This document shows positions 40,219-52,632 of a DNA stretch of 64,000 nt, one piece after another. Each line of letters opens with the position of its first letter. The stretch's first letter is position 1. A model generated the notes under the pieces. The model did not search any database and had not been told where the DNA came from. It worked only from the letters and a program-made list of their open reading frames with translations. The DNA lies in the NCBI RefSeq assembly GCF_025698545.1, contig NC_068569.1, forward strand, positions 9,610,001 to 9,674,000. Direction: 5' to 3'. A program made the translations under genes and the position numbers. Source of the DNA: Gossypium raimondii. Taxonomy: Eukaryota > Streptophyta > Magnoliopsida > Malvales > Malvaceae.

Positions 40219-40975
40219 GTGGGGAAGAGAGGACAATTGCTTTCATGAGAAGACTGGGACGTGCAAATTCTAAAACTCCACTATTGGGACACAGTTGTGA
40301 AAAAGGAACTATTAAGCACTCATTTCCTATGAAATATGTCCTAAAACCATGGAAACTTGGTCGATGGTTTTACCAAGTTGTCAAGTTCAGCATTGTTCAA
40401 TATGTAAGTTCTCTTTAGCTTGAAGAAAATGAAATACTTAATTTTTTTTTGTTGTTGGTTTCCTTTTTTAATAGATTTGTATGCTTCCTTAACAGATGAT
40501 AATCAAGATATTGGCTGCTCTTTTAGCAGTAATTCTTGAAGCTTTTGGTATGTATTGTGAAGGAGAATTCAACTGGGAATGTGGTTAAGATGATCTTAAT
40601 GTAGAATGTTGCTGGTGATATTGAGGATTTTGTGTGATTTATCAGTAGAAAGACCTTTTTTTTCTGGTTAGAAGAAAGTAATTCTAAAAGATTGTGATCC
40701 ACATTGATGCCTCTTTTGGTGCTTCACTTGCTAAGCAACAAGCCACCTAAAACCTAAACTTATGATGTTTCACTTGTGAGCCCAAGTTTGTGTTTAAAAT
40801 ATTCTAGTATTCCACTGTTGCATTTAAAATGGTGAACATTCATTACTGAAACAGAAATATTTGAATGGCCCCTCTTAAGAAATTTCTCATTATCTTGGCA
40901 ATTTGTTTCTTGATTGTGCAGATATCCTTATATGGCAGTGGTTCTCAATTTTAGTCAAACATGGGCTTTTTATTG
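40219..40975 (+). pseudogene. TMEM184/LAZ1-like (DUF300) gene fragment
   Basis: Three consecutive exons of a plant transmembrane protein 184 (LAZ1) homologue, with introns retained. The exon at 40219-40403 gives GGEERTIAFMRRLGR, PLLGHSCEKGTIKHSFPM and KPWKLGRWFYQVVKFSIVQY. The exon at 40496-40584 gives MIIKILAALLAVILEAFGMY and CEGEFNWECG. The exon from 40922 gives YPYMAVVLNFSQTWAFYC. The donor after the second exon reads GG/TTAAGA where GT is required. Homology stops at about 40975, in the middle of what is normally a longer exon; the rest of the protein and its N-terminal part are missing. Retained introns indicate DNA-level copying. It lies 14-15 hundred bases downstream of the AT-rich repeat at 38524 and upstream of a second unrelated gene fragment in the same orientation. 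Confidence 0.85.
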
Positions 40976-41542
40976 TTGGTTATCTAATTGGGCATTGAAA
41001 TGCATTGAAATGCATAGCTATTTATGGTCACTTGCACTTGTTCTATATTCTTCATATGTAACGGGGATAACAAATGTTGGAATGCTTTTTAGTTACAATC
41101 AAGTTCTGAAATTTCCCCTATTCTTTTTCCCTCTATGGAAAATGTGTGATAGTGCAAAATGGAAAGCTAATGCCTTTTGTTAATCCGTTGTGCTAATGTG
41201 TTGGATATGAGACAAAATATTTGATGTTTAAAATTAGGTTTCAACTTTTGCTTATTGTACCATACTTTTATTTTTGTCATTTTGCAATATCTAGTCATAT
41301 GATTATACTCATAATTCCCATCTGTTTTATTGTAATTTAAGTGACTAGATTTGATTTTATGTTTGCTTGTTTCCATTTATTTGTAATACATTTCTAAACT
41401 TAAAAACTATGGCGAAGTGCCTTATTTTCTCTGCCTCCCTTTCTTTTGCTCTATGTATGGATGAGACATTTCTTTTGAGCGACTCTACTTTTATTTCTTA
41501 TGAGCTACTAACTCATTCAACTTCTCTTGAATATGCATGCAG

Positions 41543-42515
41543 AACTCATCGCTATGGCTGGGTATTTGAACAAATATGGTCTCATCTCATGGTTTAGTCA
41601 AACCGTTGTTAAGGTTTGTCCTGTTTTCCTTGTACTTTCGTCTTATTTTCTATCTGCCATGTCCAATTTTACTAAAACTTTTTATGGAATCACCAAAGAG
41701 CCATCACCATAATCTACATGCGGTGCTTTGCTTTTTCTGGAAATAGTTGGAATCACATGTTTTCTCAAAAGGAAAATAGAAAGGAAAACCAGAATACCAT
41801 TGCCTATTTATATCTTGTCTTAAATAATGCAAACTATTGAAATACTTGTGCTCTACATTGTAATATATAGATCTAGTCAGTATGATTATTTGGCTCTCTC
41901 TAGTTCTGTTTTCATGTTCTATTAATATTTTCATACTACTTTGGCGTGTCCATTTGAGTCTTATTAAACAATGCCCTAGGATGTTCCTTTTCTTTTAGGC
42001 TAAGTTGTTCTGACACTGTTGTATTCAATGCTTCTGCTTTGGCAATCACACTAGGAACCTTTTTTACGAAGCTTGTAGCACGGGTCTGATGGAAATTAAA
42101 AATTCAGATGTTTGGAATTGCCTTTCATGTCAATGATCTGCTCATTTTTACAGGTCGTAGGTGGATTAGGTCTTTCATGGCAAATGTCATTTGGCATTCT
42201 GGTTCTTCTCTATTTCTACTGCATTACTTCTTTGCCAGTGGAGCTGCTCATATTGGTGCCATGTTTACAGCCTTCTTGTCTGTGGCTACTGCTTTGGGCA
42301 CTCCATCGTATTAGGGAGCCCTTGTTCTATCATTCCTCTCCAACCTAATGGGAGGCATTACTCATTATGGAATTGGATCCGCACCTGTATTCTATGGGGC
42401 GGGCTATGTACCACTAGCAAAATGGTGGGGATATGGTTTCCTGATATCGGTGGTGAATATTATAATCTGGCTTGGAGTAGGAGGCATCTGGTGGAAGGCT
42501 ATTGGCTTGTGGTAA
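41543..42515 (+). pseudogene. Plastid 2-oxoglutarate/malate (dicarboxylate) transporter 3' fragment, DiT1-like
   Basis: The last two exons of a DASS-family chloroplast dicarboxylate transporter, a carrier that exchanges 2-oxoglutarate or other dicarboxylates with malate across the plastid inner envelope. 41543-41613 gives ELIAMAGYLNKYGLISWFSQ followed by TVVK. A 540-base intron follows with GT and TTTTTACAG ends. 42154-42515 gives VVGGLGLSWQMSFGILVLLY, then, after a one-base loss near 42220, HYFFASGAAHIGAMFTAFLS, and after a TTG-to-TAG type nonsense codon near 42312, GALVLSFLSNLMGGITHYGI through WWKAIGLW and the natural TAA at 42513-42515. All N-terminal helices are absent, so it cannot make a transporter. 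Confidence 0.9.
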
Positions 42516-42954
42516 GGCAGAATGTCATAAAATTTGCTGATACTGAGCTAAGAAGGATTTCTCACCTAACTTGAAGTTTACAGTTTCTTCTTCACATCGG
42601 AAACTGATTTGTCTTTGATTCTTTACGTTGCAGAAATAATCTTTATAGTGGGGTGGGGTTTAGAGGGTTGGAAAAGAAGAAAGATTTGAGTTTGAGGTGG
42701 AGGTGGAGGTGTTAGAGCAGAACTTAGATCTTTACCACAAATTTTGACAAATGGAAAATACATTATTATTTTGAATACATATTAGTAATTACAAACACAG
42801 ATTTGCTGCTTGATAACATATAGATCTTTTTTTTTTCATAGTTTACCATGGTTGCTTTATGCCTATATGATTGTTCATAGAAAATTTTTTGGAAGAAGCC
42901 TATGCATGACATTTGTTTAATCCATGTTTTCTTAGCAAGTATCTACATTATTAA

Positions 42955-43250
42955 TCTATATTATATAGTATTATATATTATGATTTTATTAAATTCATAT
43001 AAGAATATTTAATATTAAGAATTTTATTAAATTATATATTTTATTAAATTATATTTAATAATAATTATTTTAAATTATATTATATAGTATTATATATTAT
43101 GATTTTATTAAATTCATATAAGAATATTTAATATTAAGAATTTTATTAAATTATATATTTTTATTAAATTATATTTAATAATAATTATGTTAAATTATAT
43201 TTTATAGTATTATATATTATGATTTTAGAAAATTCATATAAGAATATTTA
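42955..43250 (-). repeat. Inverted copy of the AT-rich repeat tail, tandem
   Basis: Units starting ATTATATAGTATTATATATT occur at about 42959 and 43079, with a partial third near 43198, a period of about 120 bases. Their reverse complement (AATATTCTTATATGAATTTA, TAAAATCATAATATAT, ATTTAATAAAATTCTTAAT) matches the 39000-39258 tail of the upstream repeat, so the two loci are inverted relative to each other and bracket the two gene fragments. Confidence 0.75.
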
Positions 43251-43713
43251 GGGTGCGTTTGGTTCGCTGTATTGGATTAGAGGTGTATTGGATTGGAGGT
43301 GTATTGGATTAGAGGTGTAATAGCAAATCAACTGTTTGGTTGAATGTAATGGAATAGAGGCGTAATAGTAATCTTGTGTTTGGTTGAATGGAATAGAGGT
43401 GTAATAGCATAATGGAAAAAACTAAAATGATTAGAATACCCTTAGCATAAATTTGTTTTAGTAAATGATTATTGTTATTGTTATTTAAATTTTAATAAGA
43501 TCAATAATAAATATTTTAATCATATTTAAACATAATTATTATTAAATATATTATAATTAAAATATATAATTTAATAAAATTCTTAATAATTAGCAGAAAT
43601 TTGTTTTGGTAAATTATTATTGTTATTGTTATTTAAATTTTAATAAGATTATTAATATCAATAATAAATAATTTAATCATATTTAAACATAATTATTATT
43701 AAATATATTATAA
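43251..43713 (+). repeat. Second, truncated copy of the GGGT(A/G)CGTTTGGTTCG repeat, direct orientation
   Basis: GGGTGCGTTTGGTTCGCTGT opens a stretch nearly identical to 38524 onward. It includes CTGTTTGGTTGAATGTAATG and a 148-bp unit at 43444-43591 of the same length as the first unit upstream, then a second unit cut off near 43713. The close identity to the upstream copy points to recent duplication or transposition. Confidence 0.85.
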
Positions 43714-45660
43714 TTTGAATATTTTTTACACCATTAAGCGTTTTGAGTATAAGATGTTTATGGCATTTTTACTATGGGAGTGCCATGGGTTGATTAATTG
43801 TCGGGCTTATTTGAGAGGGAATCCACGCATTGGAGATGTCAGCCTCTTAGACCCAAACTTTGAACAATGGTGATCGATTCTCCTGGTTTGCACTTCAGAA
43901 AAATGTTATTGTATTGTTTGAAAAATGAATTTGAAGGACTTCCTTAAAATAGAATGCTTCTAATTTACGTTTTAGCTAATCTAAGTATTTGGAAAATATA
44001 TTCTCGAGCATTGCTTTGAATAAGAGTGATAGAAGGGAAGTAATCGGGTATCTTCATAACTTTGATCATATGATTTGCTAATATTCAGCGTTTTCTTTCA
44101 GACTTAGATTTTATTATTTCTAATAAGCATGTCTTGCGAGCTGATAATTAATCGGCCTATTGTTTAGCTGATAATTAATGTGTCCACCGGAGAAGGCAGT
44201 GAGTTGGGATGAGGTGGTATTTTCCCCGCGCAATCTCGACTATATTTTAGTATAATTTTATTTCGATTTAATTTGAAATTAAATATCAATTCATCTACTT
44301 TAAACTTGTTTTTAAAATAATCAAAACTATACTCAATTTTAATTCCGTCCAACTCTAGATGCTGCCATTTTTATTTTATTTTAATGATACTATTAATTGC
44401 TTTGTAAGTATAATTGATTTTTAAAAATAAATTTGTTAATTTTTTTAGTATACTTTATTGGATAGATATTACACCTAAATCTATTTACAAATTTTCCTTT
44501 TATTAAAATATAAAACATTTGAGTTTACTTTGAAAACTATAACTTTTATTTAACTCTTTAATTTTAATATTATAAAATTAAAATTATTTAATTTCCACCG
44601 TTATTATTTAAAAAACTAGAAAGGCATGGACTCGAATACACATATACACATTTTTTTTAATTTAAGAGTGAAAAGAAATTATGGTAAAAGTATGCGAAAA
44701 AGTGTAGTCTAAAGAGAACTAATGCAACACATTTACTAATTTAAAATTTCCTTCTATTTATATAATTGAAAAAAAAAACAATACGAAGCACAAAAGCGTT
44801 AATAGAAAATATTTATGATAAAATTGGGTAAACAACGGACCAGGTACTGAAATGCCACAAAAATATAAATAGATGGATTAAAAACTTACATGAAAAGCAA
44901 AAGTAAAAGATCCTCAAAAAGAAGTACAGATGAACATCTTTCACGGCAAAGAGGATTACAAATTACAACCAAAGGTTAACCCCGCCCCAAAAAAAAACAC
45001 TAATCACTTTTTGAAGTGGGATTGAGTGGGGAACCAAAGCTTGCTCCCAGAATCAGATCGTCGTGTCTGCATGTTTCAACTCCATTAACTGCAAAACGAA
45101 AATATATATATATTGATGAGCTCTCGCTGGGGAGAGACACACTCTGTACATCGTTCTAAAACCACAACATATGATCAGTTATGAATTGAGTGTTGGATAC
45201 GAGTATAAAATTATACTGATATCCGATTATGAGACAGTTTAAATTGAAGTAAAAAAGTTAAGAGCAACATTCTACATCCCGAACTAGAAACATCTCGTTG
45301 AGACATTTTAACAAACGAATCAAGTCTTTTTAAGTGAAAAGAAAACCAACAAAGTGTAACAGAATGGTACTTAAAAAAAAGCCATAAGCATACGAGTGTT
45401 TGACATAGACAAAGGAAAAAAAGAAGAAAAAAGCATGGTCAAGTTGCTTGGGCTTGCTAGGAGTTGACTTCATGATGAGACCGCAATATCTTGAGATTGT
45501 ACAATGCATTATTTCTTGTAGAAAAGACAGTAGAGCATTAATATATAAAAGCTCAATTATTGGGATTGTGAATCAATCATTCAAACAATGTTTATGCACC
45601 CGAGTCTCGAATACGAATATATTTAATTTTTTTTAAATTTTAATACGTGTTGGACTCAAA
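43714..45660. other. Intergenic AT-rich region, no gene seen
   Basis: It lies 3' of the adenine phosphoribosyltransferase gene. It contains homopolymer-rich DNA and short dispersed words of the type GGATACGAGTAT and CGAATACGAATAT near 45195 and 45607, which recur elsewhere in the window. No open frame looks coding. Confidence 0.4.
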
Positions 45661-47999
45661 CTAGTGGAACTTATTGCAGGTGACAATTAACTTGATACCA
45701 GAAGGTGCAGAACAATTAATCTGCTGCCGTGGCTCCACAAGTATATACAATGGCTTTCCATTTAGTCCATGTTGTCCCTGCAAAACATACACATACTAAG
45801 TTTTAACCAACATATCAAAATGTATATCGAACACGTGCTGGATATGAGTAGTTTAGGAAGAATGAAGAGTTCAGGCAACATGTGACAGGTATCATATACA
45901 TTACCTTAACCTCACGCAGGCCAACAACGCATGCACATTCAACCACATGAGCCCCGGCTCGTTCTAGTAAAACATCAGTCAGAAAGCAGAGATTTCAGCC
46001 ATGGAAGTTTCAAGTAGATGGTTGGGATGAACTACAGATATTACCTAGTAGGCGTATTGCAGCAGAAAGGGTACCCCCTGTAGCCACCAAATCGTCGATA
46101 ACTAAGGCACGTTCCCCGGGTTGAACAGCTCCGACGTGCATCTCTAGACAATCCTTGCCGTATTCAAGTACGTATGATTCGGAGATCACCTCTCCTAGTG
46201 TCAAATACTTTTAGAAGAGCTTAAATTGATTGGTATGTACTCGGTTAACTATCTATGGCTTGGCTGACAATATGGGATGACATTCTTTAATCAAATGGTT
46301 ACATAGTGCCATTGCACCCATTGACCAGAGACAAGAGTTGCAGTTTGGAAATTTATGCAGGCAGTACGTATGTTCCTAAGACCAAATTTACTAAGCATTT
46401 CCCATTTCCCCTTCCCAAGGTTTTAAAGTTCTCTTTGGTAATTTTAGAATCTCAAGATGTTTTCCATCCCATACACGTGTCGAATATGCATCAAACACGA
46501 ATATCAAACAAAATTATTTCAAGAAAATTGAAAAATTGGATCAACATAACTATTCGCTCTTTTCTACCGGACAAGCATATCATAATTCTCCTTCATTTCA
46601 TCCAAAATTCAAAGCTTTTCTATTTGAAGTCAAAATCCAAAGAACTAGTAATCAATCAAAGTGAAAAGCTAGAAACCATATTCATTGCTAGTGTGTATAT
46701 ATTAGGATTTATATTTAATGAATTAACAGTGTATAGAAAGTGTTGATGACATATCTTATAAAATTTTTAAAAATAAACTTCATTTTACATGATGTATTAT
46801 TTGATTTACTGATAGTATAAAAAATAAAGCACCATCGGTACATCGGGGCAATAGTCCTATACCTGGCAACTTTCTAGGTTTACGTAAGGGAACAAACTTG
46901 GCACCAATAGCCAGTGCAATGGAGGGGCCAAACATAAATCCTCTTGCTTCAACACCTACAAAGTCAATTCACCATGTGAACAAAGTTATAAGCAATCATA
47001 GTACTACCTTCAATACTTTATATACCTCAACATCTTATAATATATTTTTAGATGAAAAAAGAAAAAGTTGAGTATTATCGGGTTAGACGTGTTAAAACCA
47101 ATTTGACATTCAACCATGACATAAGCATCCACAAATCTCAGTCATAGGATTTGGATGAAACCACATTAGTCACACAATTCTAATATAAAAAATAATTATT
47201 ATAAACCAAGAAAATAAAAACAATAAGATTTCAGGATAAGGAAATCAACCCTACCCACTTATATATACTATTAAATTAAATAGGAAAAGTAAAGGAAAAA
47301 ATGTCATAATAATAACCTATTCAAAACTAGCAGTGCATTTCAACTTTTGCATGATAATAATGAATAAAAAGAACCCAACTTGACTTAAAATTTTCTCTGC
47401 AATTAATCCACCCCTATGAAGAGAGAGGACAAAAGCACTCAAAATTATACTATATATAAACAAAGAAAAAGAAAGTCTGTTTGCATAATTAAGAAAATAA
47501 TTAAAATATGGAATAAAATAGTTAATTTATAGAAAATTAATAGGAATGTAAGAATGTTTCGAAATTTTACTTACTACAAATTATGCATGACACAAAATCA
47601 CTGATAGATCTCATGAGAAGGGAAATTTAAAAACAAACAGAGAGAGAGAGAGAGAGAGGATACCAGCAACAACAGATATACCCATATCTCTGTAACGATC
47701 AACAAAGATGTCGACAGTATCTTTGAAAGCCTTGTGATCAAGTAACAGTGTTGTTATGTCTTGGAACATAATTCCTGAACATAAAATATATAACCAAGAA
47801 AAAGTGCAACATTTTACTACCCCCAAAAAGGCACCAGCTTTACAAAAATTTTGCTTAAAAGAAACAAAAGATTGAAAAAGCTGAGGAAGAGAAAAAAACA
47901 ACAACCTGGTTTTGGGAAGTGAGGCACAACTCTAATGGCTTCAGAAATGGCCTTCAACCTTGGGTCACCTTGTAAACCATTCTGATCTCCTGCAAACAT
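45661..47999 (-). CDS. Adenine phosphoribosyltransferase
   Basis: Purine salvage enzyme: adenine plus PRPP gives AMP and pyrophosphate; plant isoforms also act on cytokinin bases. Six exons on the minus strand, 47906-47999, 47664-47774, 46863-46955, 46045-46194, 45905-45963 and 45661-45777, total 624 bases, 207 aa, with consistent phases. Visible are [73 protein letters not shown], the PRPP-binding loop [17 protein letters not shown] (about 129-145), and the conserved end [19 protein letters not shown]. The last exon continues about 16 residues ([16 protein letters not shown]) past the point where many plant isoforms stop near 183-191 aa, so a C-terminal extension or an alternative end is possible. 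A (GA)n microsatellite lies at the intron 2 acceptor-distal side (about 47639-47659). There is no evident transit peptide, so it is probably cytosolic. Confidence 0.94.
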
Positions 48000-50900
48000 G
48001 TTTTTGTTCCTGTAATAAAAGCTTGCTTTTACTGTGTTAAATGGGCTAATTACTTTGAGAAAGAAAAAAAAAAAAAAACCAGTGTTGTTGTTGACTTCTG
48101 CTGGGCTTAAAACTTAAAAGAAAGCAAAAGAGAAAAATAGAAAGAAAAGGGTAAATAATAATGCGTATATCTTTGTTGGCAAAAGCACCACTGAAGAAGA
48201 TCCAACTGCTCAGTGCTCATTATTTATAGCCTCCTTTTTTCCAATTTTATTTTACTTTTTTTTTTTTCATTTTCTTTTTAGAGGGTAGTGCTGCTGTCAC
48301 TCTCAAATTTGTTATATTTCCAGTCCGTTTGATTGTGAAATATTTGTTGCTTTACATTTAATATTTAAAAAAATAGCATTTTTAAGATGCAAAATAACAA
48401 TATGATTTCTCTTCAATTTGATGGACTTGAGTTTGGGTAACTTCATTATCATAAAGAGATCATTTAACCCTTCATATTAGACTTAACGATATTTGCTGTT
48501 ACTATTTATGGAATTTTTAAAATAAAACAATTTTATATTTCTCTATTTTAGTGTTGTATATTCATATTATTTTTTGTCATGTTTACGTATATTTTTTATA
48601 TGTTTTCATATTATATTTAAAATTATCAAATCTTTTTCTATCGCAGTACATAGGCAAAATAGTAGGTGTTGAATTTTATATAAGATGGGTGAGTAAAATT
48701 AAAATAAATATATTTAGACTATACATAACAAATACATTGCGTGGAGTAAAAGGGCTGGTTAGATAAATTAACGGGAATGCAAAATAATTATTAAAAAAGG
48801 CGAAATAAAATCCAACCAAGCTACATATATTCGTTAATTCATGAGGACAACCAACCATGTTTTTAGTCCAATCAGAGAAAATAAAAAATCAAATTTCTCA
48901 TATGATGATGACAACTAGGACGAGCATTCCATCAATTGTCGATTGGTCTAATCATGAAAATCTGATTTTAATCTTTTTTCTTTTTCAAATAATGTAACTA
49001 AATTCATCCTATCTTAATAATTCATATTATAACCCAAATGACTTAATTCAATATTTTTATTTTTAATCATCCAAATTAAATTAATATCTTTTCTTAATTT
49101 TCAGCAATATATTGCAAAAAGAATACTTACTAAAATAATAAAACTCGGAATCAACATGTCACTTGCGGTTATTTACCACTAAAATAATAAAATTAAGCAT
49201 AGAAATATTATTAAGTATTGGAATTTTTGGCAATATTTTTATTTGTTTATATCTGTAAACTTCAATTTTAATCGATTCAAAAAACTCGAGTTTACCCTTT
49301 AATTTATTTATTTATTTATGTAAAAGAGTGTTATTTATTAGAATAGAAATAAATGTAACCGCATTAAACTACAAATAAATTAAACTGCTCTGAATAAGAT
49401 TAATTAGCATATTGCTCCGACAAAAGAATTGAACCGATTAAATTATAAATCATTCGAATCGGTTGGATCGTGATAAAACCGTTAAACTAGCAATTAAATT
49501 GATTAAACTAAATTATTAAAATTTTAAATTTTCAATATTTTCTTTAATTAAAACAAATTGATGATCTAATTAAAATAAATTATATCAACAGTTTAATCAC
49601 AGATCCAATTCTAAAAATTATATTTCAATAAATAAATACGGATACAAAACAATCTAACACTTAAGACGAAGAGAACAACACAGCATATAGTAGTACCTTA
49701 AAATTTTAAATATTTTTTGTTGTAGGAGGTCCCGCAATAAATATCTGAATTTAATGACGTGGCATTATAGATTTATTCATTACTGGTTCCCTTTTAAATT
49801 GAACAGTATAGATCCAATTAAGGCAATTCGACCGTTGAATTGATATTTTGAAACCATGGTTCCATTAATTATAAATAAATGCACTAAAACTACTACTCTT
49901 AAATTCAATGGCACATATAAATGAACAAAAAATAAAATCGAACGGTACATATAAAGACTAAAGTAATACAAATATTATTCATTAGTTGATAATAAGTCGT
50001 ATTTTTAAAAGCTATAGTTCAAGAATAATTAGATGTAACAACGATTATTAATTTATAATCATTCATTTTATAAATAATAATATTATTAAATATTTAAATT
50101 AGTTTAAATTCATTACAAATGGGTTTTAATTAATTTTTATTTGGTTTTATTGATTTTTTGGTTCAACTATTTCTTAATTTTATAATATTGGTTGGATCAT
50201 CGTTATTTGATTTAATCGATTTTTTATTGAACAAATTCGATTTACAAAATTTTTATCATCAATTTATTTATGAAATTTGGGTGGATGAGAAAATTGTTAA
50301 ATATTAAGAAAAATCTAATTGAAAGTTATTTTATTTATGTTTCAACTCAATTGGAAAATTTTTAATTGTTATAAGTATAGTTTTTCAAATAGAATTTTTG
50401 ACTTATAAATAATAATTTAATCTAATTAATTTTATTTTATTGAATGTTTTATGCTGTCTCTCTCTATATTTTTAATGTTTTATAATGATTTTCTCACATC
50501 TATAGATGTGTAAATAATTGAAGTCGAAGTAGGTTTAATATTATCTCTTAGGTGTGAGATGATCTAATGTTATTGTGCCTTCTCTTACAAATTTCTAAAA
50601 CAATTAGCTCCTCGATTTACACATATTCTTCAATTAAATTTTAATTTAATTGTGAAATTATAAAAATTTAAAATATATAATATATTTGAATATAAGACAT
50701 CGTAATTTTTAGTGTTTTAAAATATTACTTCAACTAAAGTTTAATTTAATTTTTATATTACTTTTTATAATTTTTTCAGTTCGTATCGTGAATATGCCAT
50801 TTATGAATAATAATAATCAACTTTGAAATATATAGTTTTCACATTATTTCTTTCACAAATTGAAAAAAAAAGAAGAAGAGAGAGTTAACTATAAGAAAAA
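48000..50900. other. 5' flank of the APT gene and AT-rich intergenic DNA
   Basis: The first 250 bases (poly-A/T tracts, GA-rich leader) are presumably the promoter and leader of the phosphoribosyltransferase gene. Beyond that the DNA is very AT-rich. Two stretches, about 49430-49610 and 50140-50240, share ATTGAACCGATT / GGTTGGATC type words in opposite orientation and may be arms of a degraded inverted-repeat element. No gene is seen. Confidence 0.35.
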
Positions 50901-51460
50901 TAGGGTAAACTACATCGTTAGTCACTAAATAATGGGCAGGTTTTCGTTTTAGTCACTTAACTAAAAAAAGTTACAATTTGGCCACTAAATTATTTAAAAG
51001 TTTTAGTTTAAGTCATTGAACTGATAAAATAAATGCCATATGGCTTTTTCGGTTCGCATTGCTTGCACCAATGAAAAGTTCTTTTTCTCATTCTTTTCTA
51101 TATTTTTTTTTCATGAAACAATTTTAGACATCACGAATTTGCGAACTAAAATTCAAATAGCTTTTTTTTTTATCTTCAATACTAATAGTCAGATCGACTT
51201 GGATCTAAGGTATGTTCTTCTACTCATTAATGGATACTGATCATCGTACCGATCGTCAAATCGTTGCTTGAAGCTTGCTGACGAAACTTTTAAAAAAAAA
51301 CTTAATAGCCCAGTGATTTAAATAAAAATTTTCGAATAATTTAGTGACTTAAATGAAAACTTTCAAATAATTTAATGATCAAATTATAACTTTTTTAATT
51401 AAGTGATCAAAATGAAAATTTATCCATAATTTAGTGACTAATAGTATAATTTAGTCTAAA
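50901..51460. mobile_element. Nonautonomous DNA element with long terminal inverted repeats, about 560 bp
   Basis: The left arm (50901-51030) reads TAGGGTAAACTACATCGTTA, GTCACTAAATAATGG, TTTTAGTCACTTAACTAAAA, AAGTTACAATTTGGCCACTA and AATTATTTAAAAGTTTTAG. The reverse complement of 51295-51460 reads ACTAAATTATACTATTAGTC, ACTAAATTATGG, TTTTGATCACTTAATTAAAA, AAGTTATAATTTGATCATTA and AATTATTTGAAAGTTTTCAT. The arms are over 120 bases each with roughly 75-80 percent identity by eye. Long TIRs of this sort suit a MULE-like MITE. The 250-base core has no convincing coding sequence. A target duplication was not clear. Confidence 0.75.
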
Positions 51461-52345
51461 AGATATTTTGATGCAACTCTTTTTCATTTTTCTCAATATC
51501 TCTCCAATGACAAATCAACACAATCGCATGCTTGATTATGATTTTTTGGGTTAGGATATCCAATTTTTCCTTTTACAAAATTTGATTATTTCATCTTTCA
51601 ATAATGTTTTTCTAATATAAAGTCTATAGAATGAGAAAATGGTAGCCATGAAGTTTTATTTTACATATTTTCATAAGTCTATAATATCATGTAAAGGATA
51701 AACGATCAAAAGGCTTTTCATTTCCATTGGTAATAGCCTAAATTGCTTTTAAATAATAAAATGGATAAATTTAAATATGATTTTAAATTATAAGTAAATG
51801 AGGTATTGGTAATGTTGGTAAAAGTTGAAGTTTTATGTGCTTAAGTACTTAAGTTTGAGTCCTATCACGAATAAGTATCACGTGTAAATCTTTAATTCCA
51901 TCATGTGTAAACTTTAATTCGATGAGTCGATTTTAATTTGAATTGTTCGAAGTTTTAATTCATTGTGCTTGTGTTTTGTATTAATTTTTTCTAATTTCTA
52001 AATGTTTAGACATGTTTTTGCGACTACATTATGAAAAAAATCATTGATAGCAATATGCCCCAAAAGATGTGGATATATGGATTGATACAAGTGGAGAACT
52101 TATAAATAATACACACAAAGAATAAAAACATGAATACAATAAGTAATTAATGTTATTCAAACTTAACTTAAATGGGGTTTTGCCTAACAAGAAATTGCAT
52201 CATTTCATATAATTATAATAGAAAATTTAAGTCCAACCCTCACGTATACTAGGAATTCTATCATAAGTGTGTGTGAATATCATATATTTAGAACATAGAT
52301 GTGTGTTTAAAATAACATATAATAAATAACATTATTAAGATATAC

Positions 52346-52632
52346 CGATGATAAAGGTAGTAAATTGTACATATTAAAATAGAAAAGATAAAAATATTAA
52401 AATTAAAATTTGATTAAATAGTAATTTAAGATTTTATTATTCTAATCGGCATGGGTTCAAATTCCATTATATGTGTATTTTTGTTGATTTTATTAAAATA
52501 AAAAGACAAGATTTCGATAATATAACTCATTTTAATTACGTAAGAGCATCTTTATAATTTTCTCAACTGAATTGAAATCCGATTGATAGATAATACCAAC
52601 TTAATAAAAACTTAAACAATAATATAGATGTT
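52346..52632 (+). repeat. Copy 1 of a 290-300 bp tRNA-like repeat family
   Basis: It shares with the two copies near 61 kb the order GATGATAAAGGTAGTAAATT, AGTAATTTAAGATTTTATTA, CGGCATGGGTTCAAATTCCA, TTTTAATTACG and a tail AATAATATAGATGTTA. GGGTTCAAATTCC is close to a pol III B box, and the upstream TTGATTAAATAGTAATT lies where an A box is expected, so a tRNA-derived SINE origin is possible. Confidence 0.6.

Noticed and set aside
46306-46746. 146-codon + strand open frame inside an APT intron
   Set aside because: There is no recognisable domain, it lies within an intron of a well supported gene, and its composition is like noncoding DNA.
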